8,100 nt of DNA from Candidatus Heimdallarchaeota archaeon (GTDB lineage Archaea; Asgardarchaeota; Heimdallarchaeia; JABLTI01), in NCBI GenBank assembly GCA_030667035.1, contig DAOUWQ010000041.1, positions 1 to 8,100 of the forward strand, given 5' to 3'. Both the position numbers and the translations under genes were made by a program. Shown here one piece after another: positions 6,421-8,100 of this stretch. A model generated the notes under the pieces. It saw only the letters and a program-made list of their open reading frames with translations, was not told where the DNA came from and did no database searches. The number at the start of each line of letters is the position of its first letter. Position 1 is the stretch's first letter.

Positions 6421-7230
6421 ATGGCTAGTAAACCACAGATTGGAATTGTTGGCTTCACAGGTTGTGCTGGTTGTCAATTAAGTATTCTAGATTTGGAAAA
6501 CGAACTCTTAGATTTACTTGCTCTTGTAGATATTATCGATTTTAGAATGGCTATGAGTGGTAATAAGAAAGGACCGTATGACATTCTCTTTGTTGAAGGA
6601 AGCATAGTAAATAAACATCAAGAAGAAGAACTCAAAGAACTTCGAGAAAAGGCAAAGGTATTAGTTGCTATTGGTTCTTGCGCTTCTTTTGGTGGACTAC
6701 AAGCAATTAGGAGTTATCGAGATAACAAGAAAATCAAAATTGCTCAATATGGTAAAGAAAACATTGACAAAGTAGAAGTAATAAAAGTCAAGCCTATAAA
6801 TAAAGTTGTGAAGGTTGACCATTATCTTTTAGAATGTCCAGTCAACAAATACGAATTCTTAGAATTTGTAAAATATTACCTAGTTGGAGGAACTCCAACA
6901 TTGCCAAATTATCCTGTTTGCCAGCAATGTAAAGCAAAAGGCAATCGCTGTATCTTTCTCGAAGATGGTATTATGTGTATGGGTCCAGTTATACAAGCCG
7001 GATGTGATGCATTATGCCCCAGTTATGGTATGCCTTGTGACGGTTGTAGAGGTTCAACTTTAGAAGCCGCTTATGACCAACAAGTACAACTGATGATAGA
7101 GAAAGGCGCATCTGTAGAAGATATCACTCGCTATATTCTGAAATATAATGGAGAAGATAAACAAGTACACGAGTTCCTTATGGAGAAATGGAAGGAACAG
7201 GACAAGAAGTTAGAATATCAAGAGGATTAA
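6421..7230 (+). CDS. hydD: [NiFe] hydrogenase delta (small) subunit, three Fe-S clusters
   Basis: This 269-residue protein is a cytosolic group 3 [NiFe] hydrogenase small subunit; it has no twin-arginine signal, as expected for a soluble enzyme. The proximal cluster ligands appear to be C15 and C18 (FTGCAGCQLS), C87 (IGSCASFGG) and C139 (LECPV). Further cysteines C167, C170, C177, C186, C195, C199, C206 and C209 provide eight ligands for two more 4Fe-4S clusters. It relays electrons from the NiFe site in the alpha chain to the beta/gamma module. The residue before C139 is Glu where a Gly (GCP) is usual. Its start has GGAGG 9 bases upstream, inside the end of hydG. The C-terminus is a charged helix (about 245-269). 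The order beta-gamma-delta-alpha matches Pyrococcus sulfhydrogenase-type operons, often classed as group 3b. Confidence 0.95.
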   Translation: MASKPQIGIVGFTGCAGCQLSILDLENELLDLLALVDIIDFRMAMSGNKKGPYDILFVEGSIVNKHQEEELKELREKAKVLVAIGSCASFGGLQAIRSYRDNKKIKIAQYGKENIDKVEVIKVKPINKVVKVDHYLLECPVNKYEFLEFVKYYLVGGTPTLPNYPVCQQCKAKGNRCIFLEDGIMCMGPVIQAGCDALCPSYGMPCDGCRGSTLEAAYDQQVQLMIEKGASVEDITRYILKYNGEDKQVHEFLMEKWKEQDKKLEYQED

Positions 7231-7245
7231 CAAGGTGGATTAAAA

Positions 7246-8100
7246 ATGACATCAAAATCATATCATATAAAACATATTTGTAGAGTAGAAGGTCATGGAA
7301 ACCTCCTCGTTGAAATGGAAGGAAATGAAGTTAATCACGCTGAAATGCAAATTATAGAAGGAGCTCGTTTCTTCGAAGGTATTGCAGTTGGAAGAAAATA
7401 CGACGAAGCGATTAACATTATGTCCAGAATATGTGCTATTTGTAGCACTTCCCACCAATTGTCTGCAGTTGGTGCATTAGAACGAAGTGTTGGAATTGAA
7501 CCAAGCAAACAAGTACATGATTTCCGTGTTCTTTTAGATCACGGTGAAAATCTTCAATCTCATATTCTACATGTTGGAATGCTAGCTTTGCCAGACTTTT
7601 TAGGATTTGATGGAGCCATACAAATGGTACCTAAATATCCAAATGAAGTAAAAATGGTTCTATCTATGAAGCGCACCGCAAACGATTTACAAACACTTAT
7701 TGGTGGTCGAGAAATCCATCCAGTAAATATTAAACCTGGAGGATTTGGAGCTTACCCAACAACAAATCAGCTCAAAGAAATGAAAGAAAAACTTGTTGTG
7801 TTTAAACAGAACACTCAAGCTTTTGCTGACCTTCTTGCAACATTGAAAATGCCTGAATTTGAGAATAAAACAGAACAAATAGCTGTATACGACGGAAAGA
7901 GCTATGCTTTCACTTCAGGAGATCACAAATGCCTCTTAAGTGGGAAAATAGTAAAACCCGAAGATTACAAGAAGAAATTCTTTAAAGAAGAAGTTAGAGG
8001 GTATTCTTCTGCTAAATTCTCAACCATTAACGATGGAGAAATATATTATGTTTCACCACTCGCTCGAGTAAATATCAACAACAAATTCTTGACGGATGAC
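7246..8100 (+). CDS. hydA: [NiFe] hydrogenase alpha (large, catalytic) subunit, N-terminal 285 codons
   Basis: The reading frame opens at an ATG 15 bases after hydD and stays open to the right edge, so it is partial; family members run to roughly 420-430 residues. The N-terminal L1 signature is present: RVEGHG (13-18, with E15 near the active-site metal) and RICAICSTSH (61-70), whose C63 and C66 are two of the four cysteine ligands of the NiFe centre, with H70 the conserved histidine. PVNIKPGGFG-like residues (about 159-168) also match group 3 large subunits. The chain carries the active site that oxidises or makes H2. The second CxxC motif and the C-terminal peptide removed by the maturation protease lie outside the window. 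AAGGTGGAT (7232-7240) is the strongest ribosome binding site in the operon. No maturation gene is visible here. Confidence 0.94.
   Translation, partial: MTSKSYHIKHICRVEGHGNLLVEMEGNEVNHAEMQIIEGARFFEGIAVGRKYDEAINIMSRICAICSTSHQLSAVGALERSVGIEPSKQVHDFRVLLDHGENLQSHILHVGMLALPDFLGFDGAIQMVPKYPNEVKMVLSMKRTANDLQTLIGGREIHPVNIKPGGFGAYPTTNQLKEMKEKLVVFKQNTQAFADLLATLKMPEFENKTEQIAVYDGKSYAFTSGDHKCLLSGKIVKPEDYKKKFFKEEVRGYSSAKFSTINDGEIYYVSPLARVNINNKFLTDD

Noticed and set aside
7258..7878. Antisense open frames within hydA
   Set aside because: hydA is open throughout with conserved NiFe motifs, while the antisense products show no family features.
1..8100. CRISPR arrays, insertion sequences or defence genes
   Set aside because: No spaced direct repeats, transposase domains or terminal repeats were seen; the genes are metabolic and regulatory.

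Overview
This is an AT-rich stretch from an anaerobic archaeon. The archaeal calls rest on four things: an Lrp/AsnC-type regulator fused to a C-terminal TRASH metal-binding domain, a partial HAD phosphatase that resembles the archaeal PH1421 family, TATA-like promoter sequences with T-rich ends after genes, and a four-gene group 3-type [NiFe] hydrogenase operon in the hydB-hydG-hydD-hydA order known from Thermococcales sulfhydrogenases. The exact lineage cannot be read from the window. The AT-richness and gene mix would fit several mesophilic archaea, including Asgard archaea, but that is a guess.

Left part (1-1180): two genes point leftward. They are the N-terminal part of a HAD-family phosphatase, cut by the window edge and apparently starting at TTG, and a complete Lrp-TRASH transcription regulator. 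A promoter region of about 180 bases separates the regulator from the rightward genes and holds an imperfect AT-rich inverted repeat. Middle part (1180-4254): three rightward genes encode a PLP-dependent low-specificity L-threonine aldolase, an extended short-chain dehydrogenase/epimerase of the 3-beta-HSD-like kind, and a second, unrelated-looking HAD hydrolase. Gaps between them (153 and 66 bases) do not force an operon.

Right part (4255-8100): an AT-rich leader of 235 bases with several TATA-like boxes precedes a tightly packed operon. It encodes the beta (two 4Fe-4S clusters), gamma (FAD/NAD(P) plus 2Fe-2S), delta (hydrogenase small subunit, three Fe-S clusters) and alpha (NiFe large subunit) chains. 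The alpha chain is cut by the right edge after 285 codons, so its C-terminal nickel-binding motif is outside the window. Together these form a soluble hydrogenase that should pass electrons between H2 and NAD(P)(H): NiFe site in alpha, Fe-S relay in delta and beta, flavin and nucleotide site in gamma. The beta and gamma chains are related to the sulfur/sulfite reductase module (AsrA/AsrB-like).

I did not find a clearly new system. The points most worth a second look are a Cys-to-Asp change in the TRASH motif of the regulator, a Glu in place of the usual Gly beside a cluster cysteine in the hydrogenase small subunit, variant nucleotide-binding motifs in the gamma chain, and palindromic elements in the two main promoter regions.
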